64,000 bases of DNA. Origin: Orientallactaga sibirica. Lineage: Eukaryota; Chordata; Mammalia; Rodentia; Dipodidae. The notes under the pieces are model-generated. The model had not been told where the DNA came from, searched no databases, and was given only the letters and a program-made list of their open reading frames with translations. This document shows positions 22,350 to 33,261 of the stretch, piece after piece. The position numbers and the translations under genes were made by a program. Numbering within the stretch: position 1 is the first letter of the stretch; each line of letters opens with the position of its first letter. The DNA lies in assembly GCA_036365145.1 (NCBI GenBank), contig JAEOAD010001365.1, forward strand, positions 3,989,001 through 4,053,000. The letters run 5' to 3'.

Positions 22350-22388
<39 letters not shown>
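22350..22388. repeat. (TG)n microsatellite
   Basis: About 19 uninterrupted TG units. The 240-codon frame starting at 22,335 begins with this repeat read as Cys-Val. Confidence 0.95.
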
Positions 22389-23224
22389 GCAGTGCACACA
22401 TGCAAACAGTCAACACTCACATCTGCTCCCTGGTCATTGAACTCCATCCAGCCTGTCTACCTCACTCATTTTTTTTCATCATCCCCTCACCCACAGCCCT
22501 CCGTGGCTCCCAAGACCCTGGGTTTCTTTGCCTATTACTACCTGGCCTGGCCCAGCCCTTCCCCCATGGTCAGAAATCCTTCTCTCAACCCCCACCCCAA
22601 CCCCATCATGCAGCAGGGCAAGCCCCCCCACCCCAGCACCTCTCTTCACACACATTTTCCATGCAGGTGTTTAGCAGTGCACACACCTGTGTTCCTGTGC
22701 ATTTATGACATCTACCTCCCTCCAAAGGATCTGAATTTGGTGAGGATGTGTGAGTCAGGGAAGAAATCGGGTTTGTACTGGTTTGAGCAGAAAAGAAATT
22801 CAGTGGCTCTTGCCATGGAAAAATCCAGATGGTACCAGTTCAGGTACAGTTCTAAGAGTCTACAACTCATCTCACTGCTCTACCTCCCTAAACAGCTCTC
22901 ACATTCTCCTGTTTGGCCACCAAGGGAAGAGAAAATGAAGTTTCTCTGTATGCTTGGCAAAGATCTCAGGGTGGCTAACACCCATTCAGACCCAGTGCAT
23001 AAGATCTGCTTTCCAAACCTGGGCCTTGGAAAGCCTTGCCTGAACCACGTGAACTGAAAGAGGAGAGGTTGGTTCCCCAAAGCCAGAGGTTGCTATAGAA
23101 GAAAGGAGTAAATGGTGGGCAGCCAGGACCTTGGGGGTCCACCCAGGCAACCCTGGGGACATGTGCTATTCCTATTCTTGGTCTTTCTCTCAATCAGAAT
23201 GGTGTTTAGAATTTTTTTGTGGCA
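22389..23224. other. single-copy sequence, no gene supported
   Basis: This holds the rest of the longest open frame in the window (22,335-23,057). After the TG-encoded part, the predicted protein shows no domain, signal peptide or family resemblance. Confidence 0.45.
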
Positions 23225-23312
23225 CAGAGATGGAAACTGAGGCTCAGAGGACCAGAGAACTTGTTGAGGGTTACACAGCCAGTTGAACCAGAGCCAGGAG
23301 TGGCATAGAAGC
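23225..23312 (+). mobile_element. MIR SINE relic
   Basis: 'gagatggaaactgaggctca' followed by 'gaggaccagagaacttgttg', 'agggttacacagccagttga' and 'accagagccagga' is the MIR core order (gaaactgaggctcagaga...aaggtcacacagctag...gcagagccagga). Confidence 0.85.
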
Positions 23313-24481
23313 TGACTATCCACCCAGTACACTAATGTCGCCACATCACGATGCCTACCTGACCCAGCCCATGAGTGTGCCTGGAATGGCACTGCTACGA
23401 ACTGCCCACCCCATACACCAGCACCCACAGGAATCACATCAAGTCACTGCTCTGGAGCAGGTTGGCACTGCTAGGCTTGAGGCTGGGCTGAAGGTTAGGG
23501 ATAAAGACATGCATGCCAATTGGCAAGCCCACATTCGGGGGCACAAAGAGACTATGGCTGGGGCCAGGGAGGGACTACGGGGTAGGTCAATCCAGGGCTG
23601 GAGAATAGAAGACCCCCAGCACCAGGGAGTATCCACCGCTGCTGGTCTGCAACTGAGAGGGGGTGGGAGGCCTGGGCCATAAGCACAGGTGAGGTCAAGG
23701 GGCAGAAAGGCCAGGAAGGGCCCAGCGGGCTCCAGCAGACTGCAGACGCTTGTCCAGAAAGGCCTGTTTACTGAGAGGCCCAGGAGGTCAAGGCCCAAGC
23801 CTGGAGTTAATCATTAATGGCTTGCCTTGCTCCTGGCTGCCCGGTGTGGTTTGGGTCAGGGCCCGAATCCCAGGCACCGCCTCACTGCCAACCTATACAA
23901 GGAGGGCCTTGGCGTGCTTTTGAAGATGCTGGCTCTCTGGAGTGCCCTGGGACTCTGACATGCCCCCTTCTCAACTTAGGAAAGATCTATACCAGGGTCC
24001 TGGGGCACCGAGGCAGGCAGAAGGCATTTGCCACCTACACATTAGCAGCTGGAGCCTCCGACTCCAGACTTACTTCAGGAGAACGTCAGGGCTATGAGGG
24101 GGTCAGCCTGTTCTAGGGGACTGGCACGGTGGCAAGATGCAGAGTTGGGAGTGGGAAAACAGGCATCGAGACCTAGCTCAACAGAGTCTGGGTGTGCATG
24201 CTTTGGGGACACCCATGCTGACCCTGGGGAAGTGCCTGTCCCAGGTTGTGGCAGAGCGACGGTAGCTTCACCTGCTACAGGAACACACATTCCCGCTCCT
24301 TGGCCCTGGCTGGGAAGGGGGGGGGAAAGAAGAGGACAAGGGGAAGGGCACGGTGCCTCTGCTGCCCACCATCTCTGCACTGGCCTCCTGCCTCAGGCTC
24401 CCAGCTCCAGAGCAGCCTTGATCCATCTCAGCCTGACCCCAAGACCTGTAGCCTAGCTAGGGGTGTTGAAAGGGAGGGTCA
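23313..24481. other. single-copy sequence, no gene seen
   Basis: GC-rich single-copy DNA. Overlapping open frames on both strands (for example 23,335-23,682 and 23,439-23,798) have no known domain. Confidence 0.45.
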
Positions 24482-24714
24482 GGGCTGGAGAGATGGCTCA
24501 GCAGTTAAGGCATTTGCCTGCAAAGCCAAAGGATCCCCGTTCGATTCTCCAGGACCCACGTAAGCCAGATGCACAAGATGGTGCATGCATCTGGAGTTCC
24601 TTTACAGTGGCTGGAGGCCCTGGTATGTCCTCTCTCTCTCTCTCTCTTCCTCTTTCTCTCTCTCAAATAAATAAAAAAATATTTTAAAAAATAAAAATAA
24701 ATTAAAAAAAGAAA
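24482..24714 (+). mobile_element. tRNA-derived SINE
   Basis: Head 'gggctggagagatggctcag', B-box-like 'cgttcgattctcc', body 'agatgcacaagatggtgcat', a pure (CT)n stretch at 24,629-24,647 and an A/T-rich tail. Confidence 0.92.
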
Positions 24715-26064
24715 GGGAAGCTCAGTGTTTGCGCAGCAAGCTGCTGCTGTCCTGGGGCCCTCGATTCACCCAGCCTCTCTCACAAGAGGACAGTGGTACC
24801 TCAAAGGGCATCTTGGCTGTCTCTCCGATGCTGACTCAGCAGGTGAGAGCAACCTGGAACTCTGCATTTCCCATGAGTTCCCCACCCCTGACTGAGGCAG
24901 ACCTCCCAGGTGGTCTGCCTCCCTACCTTGTCTGACATGGGACTTTTCACTTCCCTCAGCCTTCTTGCAGCGTTATGTTCACCCGTTAAAGCTTCAAGGA
25001 TTGGGGTCAATGGGGGTACAGCTGCCTGGTGGAGAAGGGGGCCTGGGTATGCGCATGGCCCTGTCGCACGCGGCTATTCCTGCCTCTGTCATATTAAAGG
25101 GGGCGTCCCTGTTCCAACCTGCACTGCCAATGCTTAGAGAACACTTTTGCTCATGTCCACTGGCCTAGCTTGGGGACAAGGGGCTCCCCTATGGCTGCCT
25201 GCGATGGCCTTGTCCAGGCCCAACATTTGCACATGGTCTCTTGGCTCGGGCCCCACAGAGCACTGCCCAGTCCGGACCCTCAGGGTCCACTTAGGACATA
25301 ATTGTTCCCTTTTCATGCACCACTTCTACCTGACCAGGAAATCCTGAAGCAAGCAAGACTGCCCAGCCCTGAGTCAACACTTGATGAGAAGGAGGGTAAG
25401 GGACAGAAACAGACCACAGGACACAGTTCAGTCACCCTAGGTCCTGCAGTGCTGTGAAGCCAGTGAGGGCTGTGTGCACGTAGACAGCTCTTTGCATGTG
25501 CACTCCGAGCCTCACCATGCACGTTCATAGTTCCCCCCCACACAAGAGCACGTGCCTATGCAAACATATTCACAGTCAGTCATACACACACACTGGTACA
25601 CAGACATGTACACCCACGCACATACTTAAGCATTCACAACACCCCACATGCACAGGCATAGATAGAAACGCTCGGGCCTTGCTGCCTCTGACAGCAGTTA
25701 CGAAGTCCCAGCCTGTGCGGCTCACACATATGGACTCACCCACACAGCCTGGCTCTGCTCTTCCCAGGACCCTTCACCATGTTTGGTGGCCTTCTGTGCA
25801 GACACTAGTCACCCCAGGAAGACACTGGCACCCCAGGAAGTCTACGCCCTTGAACATCATCCTATCAGGCCCTGTCTTTGGAGCAAAGAGCTATCTGCGA
25901 TGTTTGGGTGCTACTGGGGAAGTGGGGCATTCCACAGAGAGGGGGCTGTGGGTGACTTCGGCTCTGCTCCAGAAGGGGGGCCCGTCTCAAGGTTGGCCCT
26001 AGGACCAGACGCGGTTCTTTATCTCTCGTTGGTCTGCCTGCAAAGATGGCCGTGTTTGATCCAG
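24715..26064. other. single-copy sequence, no gene seen
   Basis: Includes a CA-rich, Thr/His-coding patch at 25,555-25,665. No repeat family or protein recognised. Confidence 0.45.
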
Positions 26065-26131
26065 GGCTGTGTTTGGCACACAGCAGGCCTCTGCAGGAGG
26101 AGCGGTTGGATAAATAAATAAATAAAGACCT
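26065..26131 (+). mobile_element. MIR/L2 3'-end relic
   Basis: 'gggctgtgtttggcacacag' followed by 'caggcctctgcagg' and 'ataaataaataaa' matches the 'gcctggcacatagtaggtgctcaataaat' ending of MIR/L2 elements. Confidence 0.6.
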
Positions 26132-26736
26132 CTCAGAAAAGACCTCTGTCCTCCGGGCTGGCTTCAGGGCCCCAGGAGGTTCCTACTGCCCTGCCACCTG
26201 CCTCATCTTCCTGGCTCACTTCTACCATGTGAGAGCCGGGCCCAGGTGAGCCAGTCTGCCTGGAGCTCCTGTGTCTGGGGGTGGCAGGCAGGCAGCCCCA
26301 GGACTTGCCCACACACAGCTCCCCCGCGGCCTGTACGCCAAGCCCAAGCCAGAGCTAGGCCAAAAGCAGCAGTCTTGAGGCCTGCCCACCACCTACGTCC
26401 TGCCCAGCCTAATGCACTTGCTCCAGGGGAAAACCTGGCAGGACCCAAACTCCAGGCCACACACTCAACATCTGGGGAGGGAAGGCCTCTCACCCTACGG
26501 GGCCTCCTGTGGCTGCTCAGGAAGTAGCCAGGGATCTCTGCAAAGGTTAATCAGAGCACAGTAGTGGCCCAGTCCCCAAAGGGTTTTCAGAGCCTTAAGT
26601 CTGCTGCTGGAATCCTGTGGGGTCCCAGACACCCTCCCTCTCCACCTCCATGTTTGTCACACTGTCCCTCCCTTCATTATGGGAATTGGCACGGAGACTT
26701 CTCTGGGTCTCAACTTGGGTCAGTCCTTTCCCCATT

Positions 26737-26739
<3 letters not shown>
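26132..26739. other. single-copy sequence, no gene seen
   Basis: GC-rich, no recognised feature. Confidence 0.45.

Positions 26740-26779
<40 letters not shown>
26740..26779. repeat. (TG)n microsatellite
   Basis: About 20 uninterrupted TG units. Confidence 0.95.
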
Positions 26780-26781
<2 letters not shown>

Positions 26782-26811
26782 ATATGTCTGTATCTTTCCA
26801 CTTTTCCTGAG

Positions 26812-27160
26812 TCAGGGTCTCTCCCTGGATTTTCAAGGTACAGTCTCATTCTCAGGCTGGCTTTGAACTCATGGCAATCCTCCTACTTCCAACTCCTGAG
26901 GGCTGGGATTAGAGGCGTGTGCTACCACACCCTGCTCTCTCTTGGTTTTTGTTTTTATTTTGTTCTGTATTTTGTCATTGTGTTTGCACCAGTCTAGCTG
27001 GCCCAGAAGCTTCCAGAGTCCCTCTGGCTCCCATTGCCATTGGGATTACAGATATTTGTGCCACACTGAATCCAGCTTTACATACATGGGTGCTGGGTAA
27101 TCGAACTGAGGCTGGCAAGCTGGCAAGCAAGTGCCTTTAACCACTGAACTATCTCCCCAT
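26812..27160 (-). mobile_element. old B1 and B4-like composite SINE region
   Basis: An inverted B1-like block (26,815-26,935: 'ctggctttgaactcatggca', 'gggctgggattagaggcgtg') is followed, after about 50 bases, by an inverted tRNA-type half ('gggtgctgggtaatcgaact', 'ctttaaccactgaactatct', 27,090-27,158). They are diverged and may be two insertions. Confidence 0.55.
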
Positions 27161-27164
27161 TTAT

Positions 27165-27402
27165 TTTACTTTTATTATTTATTTATTTATTTATTTATTT
27201 GAGAGAGAGAGATACAGAAAGAGGCAGGTACACAGAGAGAGAGAACAGGTGCCCCAGGGCCTCCAGTCACTGAAAACAAACTCCAGATGTGTGTGCCCCT
27301 CTTGTGCATCTGGCTTTTGTGGGTCCTGGAGAATTGAGCCTCGAACCAGGGTCCTTAGGCTTCACAGGCAAGCATTTAACCACTAAGCCATCTCTCCAGC
27401 CC
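27165..27402 (-). mobile_element. tRNA-derived SINE
   Basis: Inverted copy: (ATTT)n left tail at 27,172-27,200, a gagagagaga stretch, 'cttgtgcatctggcttttgt' in the body and the head 'actaagccatctctccagcc' on the right. Confidence 0.9.
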
Positions 27403-27407
27403 TCCTG

Positions 27408-27604
27408 TTTGGTTTTGAGACAGGCTCTTATGCAATCCAGGCCAGCCTGGAACTTGCTATGAAGACAAAGATGACCTTGAATTTCTGATTCTCTTGGCCC
27501 CACCTTCATAGTGCTAAGATTACAGGGCTGCCAGTGAATATGGTGCTGGGGATTAAACACAGGGCTAGGACAAGCACTCTACCCACTGAGCTACATCCCC
27601 AGGC
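27408..27604 (-). mobile_element. B4 (ID_B1) composite SINE
   Basis: Inverted B1 body ('gttttgagacaggctcttat', 'aggccagcctggaacttgct') is fused to an inverted ID half ('gtgctggggattaaacacag', 'actctacccactgagctaca'). This is the B4 layout. It lies directly against a separate ID copy that leads into array 2. Confidence 0.7.
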
Positions 27605-27609
27605 CTCCC

Positions 27610-27689
27610 CATTTTTGCAATACTGGGGATTGGATCTAGGGCCTTGAGCTAAGTAAGTGCTTTACAACTAAGCCACTCCCACAGCCCCT
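27610..27689 (-). mobile_element. ID SINE 3' half at the edge of array 2
   Basis: On the minus strand this reads as a complete, diverged ID element: gggctgtgggagtggcttag, aagcacttacttagctcaag, B-box-like 'agatccaatcc' and an A-rich tail (ttttt at 27,612). Its 5' side is continuous with the inverted array, so it caps the array at its 3' side. Confidence 0.75.
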
Positions 27690-29279
27690 TACTAGTGTAT
27701 TCTAGGAAAGCACTCCACCACCAGACCATGTCCTCTGTCCCTCACTGGTAGATTTCAGACAATTACTCCACTGCTGAACCACATCCCAGCCCCTCACTGT
27801 GGATTCTAGACAAGTGCTCTACCGCTGAGCCACATCCACAGCCCCTCACTGTGGATTCTAGACAAGTGCTCTACCACTGAGCCACGCCTCCCAGCCCCTC
27901 ACTGTGGATTCTAGACAAGTGTTATACCACTGAGCCACGCCCTCAGCCCCTCACTGTGGATTCTAGACAAGTGCTCACGCCCCCAGCCCCCACTGAGCCA
28001 CGCCTACCCCAGCCCCCCCCTCACTGTGGATTCTAGACAAGTGTTATACCACTGAGCCACACCCCCAGCCCCTCACTGTGGATTATAGACAAGTGCTCTA
28101 CCTCTGAGCCACACCCCCAGCCCCTCACTGTGGATTCTAGACAAGGGCTCTACCACTGAGCCACGCCTCCCAGCCCCTCACTGTGGATTCTAGACAAGTG
28201 TTATACCGCTGAGCCACGCCCCCAGCCCCTCACTGTGGATTCTAGACAAGTGCTCTACCTCTGAGCCACGCCCCAGCCCCTCACTGTGGATTCTAGACAA
28301 GTGTTATACCGCTGAGCCACGCCCCCAGCCCCTCACTGTGGATTCTAGACACGTGCTCTACCACTGAGCCACACTGAGCCCCAGCCCCCCCTCACTGTGG
28401 ATTCTAGACACGTGCTCTACCACTGAGCCACGCCTCCCAGCCCCTCACTGTGGATTCTAGACAAGTGTTATCACCGCTGAGCCACGCCCCAGCCCCTCAC
28501 TGTGGATTCTAGACAAGTGCTCTACCACTGAGCCACGCCCCCAGCCCCTCACTGTGGATTCTAGACAAGTGCTCTACCGCTGAGCCACGCCCCAGCCCCG
28601 CACTGTGGATTCTAGACAAGTGCTCTAGCCCTCACGCTGAGCCATGCCCCCATCCCCTCACTGTGGATTCTAGACAAATACTCTACCGCTGAGCCACGCC
28701 CCAGCCCCTCACTGTGGATTCTAGACAAGTGCTCTACCACTGAGCCACGCCCCAGCCCCTCACTGTGGATTCTAGACAAGTGCTCTACCATTGAGCCACA
28801 GCCCCAGCCCCTCACTGTGGATTCTAGACAAGTGCTCTACCACTGAGCCACGCCCCAGCCCCTCACTGTGGATTCTAGACAAGTGCTCTACCACTGAGCC
28901 ACGCCCCCAGCCCCTCACTGTGGATTCTAGACAAGTGTGCTCCACCACTGAGCCACGCCCCAGCCCCTCACTGTGGATTCTAGACAAGTGCTCTACCATT
29001 GAGCCACAGCCCCAGCCCCTCACTGTGGATTCTAGACAACTGTGATTCTCTACCACTGAGCCACGCCCCAGCCCCTCACTGTGGATTCTAGACAAGTGCT
29101 CTGACCACTGAGCCACGCCCCCAGCCCCTCACTGTGGATTCTAGACAAGTGCTCTACCACTGAGCCACACCCCCAGCCCCTCACTGTGGATTCTAGACAA
29201 GTGCTCTACCACTGAGCCACGCCCCCAGCCCCTCACTGTGGATTCTAGACAAGTGCTCTACCATTGAGCCACAGCCCCA
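27690..29279 (-). repeat. ID-half tandem array 2, inverted (~52-bp monomer, ~30 copies)
   Basis: Same monomer as arrays 1 and 3, on the minus strand: plus-strand text repeats 'ctcactgtggattctagaca', 'agtgctctaccactgagcca' and 'cgcccccagcccc'. The first two units at the left (27,690-27,790) are strongly diverged. Some units carry 'gtgttataccgctgag' (for example near 27,919, 28,042, 28,198, 28,301, 28,458), marking a subgroup. A damaged patch occurs at 27,970-28,020, where half units are joined. On the minus strand the right end (29,279) coincides with the very start of the ID head. Confidence 0.95.
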
Positions 29280-29280
29280 G

Positions 29281-29315
29281 ACTTCTATGGTGTCTGTTGA
29301 ATGAATAAATAACCT
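29281..29315 (+). mobile_element. short MIR/L2 3'-end remnant
   Basis: 'tgtctgttgaatgaataaat' directly beside array 2 matches the 'tgttgaatgaatgaa' end of MIR/L2. Confidence 0.4.
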
Positions 29316-30220
29316 AGAGGGGACAAAGTTGAGCCTAAATGCACAGGTATGAAACAGAAAGAGCTGTGTGTCAGGATGGCTCAGACATCCGTGGAGGATG
29401 CTGGGGACGTTGAATCTTGACATTCAGGCACCCTCTCCTGGGTGGGTCCATGCTAAGATCAGAGCTGATCCTCACTCTTGGCTCTTGCCCCAGTTCTGCT
29501 GCACACTGGCCACTCCTCGTCCTGCCCATTGAGGACATCTCCTGGATGTATGAGGTCCAGCCTCCTGCTGGCTCTTGCTTCCAGACTCCTGTCTTGGATA
29601 CTCTGTCACCTGCAATGTCTCCTCCGACTACCTGGCCAATCCTTTCTCACCCCACTGCACAGCCAGATTCTCTTCTCTGCCCCCCCCCATTCCCAGCCTG
29701 GAAGCTTCACTAGCTCCTCTGCCAGGCTGCAGACAGGGCTACGCCGGAATCCGTGAGGAATGAGGGCTGTTAGAACCTTCCAGGCTCTTCCTGGGTTCCT
29801 CTCAGGGTTCCCTCCCCACCTTGGGAAGTCTAGCTAAGAAGCCAGTGAGGTGGATTAGAGAACAAGGGGCCAGTCAGGCCTAGAAAAACCCAGAGATGGG
29901 AACAGGTAACTTTGAAGCCAGGAGCTGAGGACCTAGTTAACTGGTTCATTGGTTACACAGCAGGTGAGCTAGTTTACTCTTGTGGTGGCTCCCTTCATTT
30001 TTTTTGACTGTGCACCGTGTCTGAATTTTCCCTTCTGCTGCTGGGGCCACGAGGGAGGATGGAGCAGTCTGGTACCAAACACGGCAAGGAGAAATGTACT
30101 TGGTTATCTGCTTCTCATCCGGGCTGGGGCTTAGCCAATGACAACTCACAGCCAACTTTGCCCTGTTAACATGTTGGCAATAAAGTCAAAAGAAAACTCA
30201 TGTTATTACACGACGCATGA
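29316..30220. other. single-copy sequence, no gene seen
   Basis: No repeat recognised. The open frames at 29,417-29,763 lie in three overlapping frames, a sign of stop-poor composition rather than coding. Confidence 0.45.
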
Positions 30221-30368
30221 AAATGATAAAATTCACACTTCAGTGTCAACCAATAAAGTCTTATTGGCACATAGCCGTGGCCATTCGTTCATCTGTGGGT
30301 TGTCCATGGCCACTTTTGTCCTGCAAAGGGAGTTGAATAGTTGCAATGGAGACCTAAAATATTAACCA
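30221..30368 (+). mobile_element. hAT-Charlie-like DNA transposon relic
   Basis: 'gtcttattggcacatagccg', 'tggccattcgttcatctgtg', 'ggttgtccatggccactttt', 'gagttgaatagttgcaatgg' and 'agacctaaaatatt' match in order an abundant ancient mammalian DNA-transposon consensus (tttattggaacacagcc...cattcgtt...ttgtctatggctgcttt...gagttgagtagttgcgac...agacc). I am unsure of the subfamily name. Confidence 0.65.
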
Positions 30369-30371
30369 CCT

Positions 30372-30612
30372 GGGCTGAAGAGATGGCCCAGTGGTTAAAG
30401 TATTTGCCTGCAGAGCCTAACAACCCAAGTTTGAATCTCCAGTACCCACATAAAGACAGGTGCACAAAGTGATATATGTACTGGAAGCTCATTTGCAGTG
30501 GCAAGAGGCCCTGGCTTGCCCATTCTCTCTTCTCTTCCTTTCTCTTCTTTTCTTCTCTTCTCTCTCTCTTTGCCTGCAAATAATATCTAAATAAAATATT
30601 TTTTTAAAAAAA
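30372..30612 (+). mobile_element. tRNA-derived SINE
   Basis: Head 'gggctgaagagatggcccag', 'cagagcctaacaacccaagt', a long CT stretch (30,525-30,570) and an A-rich tail. It is inserted into or beside the DNA-transposon relic and is the first of a run of SINEs on the same strand. Confidence 0.9.
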
Positions 30613-30622
30613 GTAGCCATCT

Positions 30623-30825
30623 GGGGCTGGAGGGATGGCCTAGCGGTTAAGGCATTTGCCTGTAGGGTCAAAGGATCCCAGTTTGATTCTCCAGGACCCA
30701 TGTAAGCCAGATGCACAAGGGGGCGCGTGCATCTGGAGTTCATTTGCAGTGGCTGGAGGCTCTGGTGCGCCCATTCTCTCTCTCTCTCTCTCCCTCTGTC
30801 GCTCTCTCTCTGTCTGCCTGCCTCT
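30623..30825 (+). mobile_element. tRNA-derived SINE, 3'-truncated
   Basis: Head 'ggggctggagggatggccta', body 'agatgcacaagggggcgcgt' and a (CT)n stretch. The A-rich tail is missing because the next SINE begins at 30,826. Confidence 0.9.
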
Positions 30826-31002
30826 GGGGCTGGAGAGATGGCTCAGCACGTAAGGCACTTGTCCATAAAGCCTAAGTACCCAAGTTCGAATTCCCAGTAC
30901 TCACATAAAGCCAGATACACAGTAGCACACGCATCTGGAGTTTATCTGCAGTGGCTGTTGGCCCCGATGCACACATTTCTCTCTCGTTCTCTCTTTTTCT
31001 GC
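30826..31002 (+). mobile_element. tRNA-derived SINE, 3'-truncated
   Basis: Head 'ggggctggagagatggctca' and body 'aagccagatacacagtagca'. Its CT stretch runs straight into a B1 at 31,003. Confidence 0.88.
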
Positions 31003-31140
31003 CAGGCATGGTGGTACCCAACTTTAATCCCAGCACTTGGGAGGTTGAAGTAGGAGGATGGCTGTGACTTTGAAGCCAGCCTGAGACTAATTCCAGGTCA
31101 GCCTGGGCTAGAGCAAGACCATCTGGCCTTTTCAGAAAAG
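31003..31140 (+). mobile_element. B1 SINE
   Basis: 'gccaggcatggtggtaccca', 'tttaatcccagcacttggga' and 'caggtcagcctgggctagag'. It lacks about 10 bases around 'actacatagtga' and has almost no A tail. Confidence 0.85.
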
Positions 31141-31289
31141 GTTTATTGCCTGCTGCCCCTGGACGCTGCACCTCCTGTCCAACTGGCTGTGGGCCAGTCA
31201 TCTCTGTTCCCAGGACTCAGCTTCCCTTTGCTTGTGATCCGGGGGTTGAACCTAAGTCTTCACGCATCCCAGCTCTAACACAAAACCAC

Positions 31290-31432
31290 ATCCTCATTTT
31301 TTTTTATTATGACAGAGGGTCTCTCTGTGTTGCCTGGGCTGGCCTTGAACTTGCTCTGTAGCTCAAGGCAGGGCTGGGACTTGTTGTGATCCTTTTGTTT
31401 CAGCCTACTGAGTCACCAGGCCCCACTCTGTT
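31290..31432 (-). mobile_element. old B1-like SINE
   Basis: Inverted: 'gggtctctctgtgttgcctg', 'ggctggccttgaacttgctc' and 'tttcagcctactgagtcacc'. It lies closer to a general rodent B1 than to the young local form. Confidence 0.65.
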
Positions 31433-32159
31433 TCCTTCTTGGGAAATCTGATGAACAGCACCTCCCCTGGAACATGCCAGTGAGGAGTCAGGGCTACCGC
31501 CTGTTGCTGGGTGGCATGGCTTCCTTCACTCCAGTCCATAGGAACTGTGTCTGGTAAACGTTGGCCTGATACCCAGGAATGAATTCAAGGGTCGCACATC
31601 CAAGAGGATGGAGACCATTAAGCTGAAGGGACACGGACTAGGTAAGGGATGGTGACCAAACTTAGTTTTAAACTTTGCATAGCCATGTGCCAGGGGAAGG
31701 AGGGAAACGCATGTTAGATGGTAGGAACAGCCATCGTAGCAAAGGTGCAGAGGCTAAGGCAGGGTGGCAGGCCTAGACCTGATGGGAGTGATGTGGAGTC
31801 GGGTCACGGGGGACTTCTGGGTAATCAGAACCAACCCCACCTCCTCAGGTTTGACTCTGGGTTGGGTTGGCCGTGATGCCCTCTAAGGGCGGATGTTGGG
31901 ATCTGGCAGGGGAAAGGAGGGCATTGAGAGCCAGGGAAAGGTCCCCTTAGAACCCCATCTCTGGGCCTCTTCTCTCAGCCTGTGATGGAAGTAGAGTTGG
32001 ATGAGGCAGCTGGTGGGGGGAAGCTTGAGGGGTGCTGCCAGGACTGGGGCCGCCTGGTCCTGCCCCTGGCCCCGGGCAGCTGATGGAGTTCAGAGCAGAG
32101 GCAGGCTGCCACAGGTGGGGTGGGGGTGGGGGGCTCTCAACAAAGGCCTATTCTTCAGG
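31433..32159. other. single-copy sequence with a weak ancient-repeat trace
   Basis: Around 31,640-31,800 phrases such as 'ggaacagccatcgtagcaaa' and 'ggtgcagaggctaaggcagg' weakly recall the L2-like repeat at 10,185. A G-rich patch (ggtggggtgggggtgggggg) lies at 32,114-32,133. No gene recognised. Confidence 0.35.
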
Positions 32160-32340
32160 GTTTAAAAAAAGTCTCACAACCTGTCCAACTTTCCTTCGTT
32201 AGATGCTCCAGGAAGTTTCCCCTCAGAGGCTGCTCAAGGTACAAGGCTGATAAGTGCTCAGTTGGATGAGACTTAATTATTGCCCCGAGACCATGATGTA
32301 AACAATGGTTGAGTGTTTGTTTTACACCTCCCCTCACTGG
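32160..32340. promoter_or_regulatory. candidate conserved non-coding element with paired forkhead-like sites
   Basis: Non-repetitive sequence with 'tgtaaacaa' (32,297-32,305) and, eight bases on, 'tgtttgttttac' (32,314-32,325). These are forkhead-type motifs in opposite orientation and form a near-inverted repeat. A homeodomain-type 'cttaattatt' lies just upstream near 32,272. The motif matches are seen directly. Enhancer function is inferred. Confidence 0.3.
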
Positions 32341-33212
32341 GGATGGGGTGTACAAACCAGGTGCCAGGAAAGGGGACCCGATGACCCCAGAATTGGTGGG
32401 TGTTGCCATAGTCTCCCTAGGGAGGAAGGAAACAAGGACTAGAGTTTGATGTCTGTCCCTGAGGTGTGGCCATGGGCTTTGGGTCCTGGCTTCATAATCT
32501 CCTAACCATTTGGTCAGAGCTCTCGTCCGTGATGGTGACGGTTGTCCAACCTTGAAGGTATCCGTCCCAGCCGAGGACTCCACACCAAGCGTGGGCTTGG
32601 CAAATGCTGGACTGCAGCACGAGGACACAGGGTGGCGGGGAGTTTCCCAGGGCTGTCCTAACCCTGATTGAGGCCCCAGGCCCCGAGGAGGAAGTATCTG
32701 CTTCCACAGCTCCATCTGTGGCCAGCTGGATGAGAGAACAGTGAGGCTTCAGCCTCTCAACAGCCCCATTCCACTACGCCCGAGCCACATCACACTCGCA
32801 AGGTGCCAGGGCCTGGTTGAAGGGACCTCGTCATTCCAGTGAGTCAAGGTCCCTCCACGGTAACAGGTTGCAAATCTGCTCTGGCTCTTGGATGCCTCTC
32901 ATGCATGGCCTTGAATCCCTCCACCCACCCTAAGTGCCCGCTTCAGGAGTCTTCAGGATGCAGAGGACAAGGAAGGCTGTTCTGTGCCTATGAGGCCCCT
33001 GGGGTCCAGGGACCAGGCAGGACACAACTCAGCCATTCAGCTTCATGTGGGAAGACTCTGTGCTCAAGGTGGGAGTGGGGAAAGGTAGATTTGGGAGGGG
33101 CTGGTGCCCCCACCGAGTCATGCACAGATGCACACTCACACAGAGACAAACACATGCACGGTGAACACTCGCTAAACCAAGCCTTCCAGGAGCTCCTTGA
33201 GGCTCTGACAGT

Positions 33213-33215
<3 letters not shown>
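32341..33215. other. single-copy sequence, no gene seen
   Basis: A 186-codon minus-strand frame (32,155-32,715) is the longest here and has no domain I recognise. It overlaps the possible conserved block. Confidence 0.45.

Positions 33216-33260
<45 letters not shown>
33216..33260. repeat. (TG)n microsatellite
   Basis: About 22 uninterrupted TG units. Confidence 0.95.

Positions 33261-33261
<1 letters not shown>

Noticed and set aside
22335..23057. Longest open frame (240 codons)
   Set aside because: It begins inside a (TG)n microsatellite read as Cys-Val and shows no domain afterwards. GC-rich single-copy DNA easily gives such frames.
25496..26002. 168-codon frame at 25,496
   Set aside because: Its first part is CA-rich low-complexity sequence (His/Thr) and the rest has no known domain.
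32155..32715. 186-codon minus-strand frame as a gene
   Set aside because: No domain is recognisable and it covers the AT-richer block with transcription-factor motifs. Nothing points to coding use.
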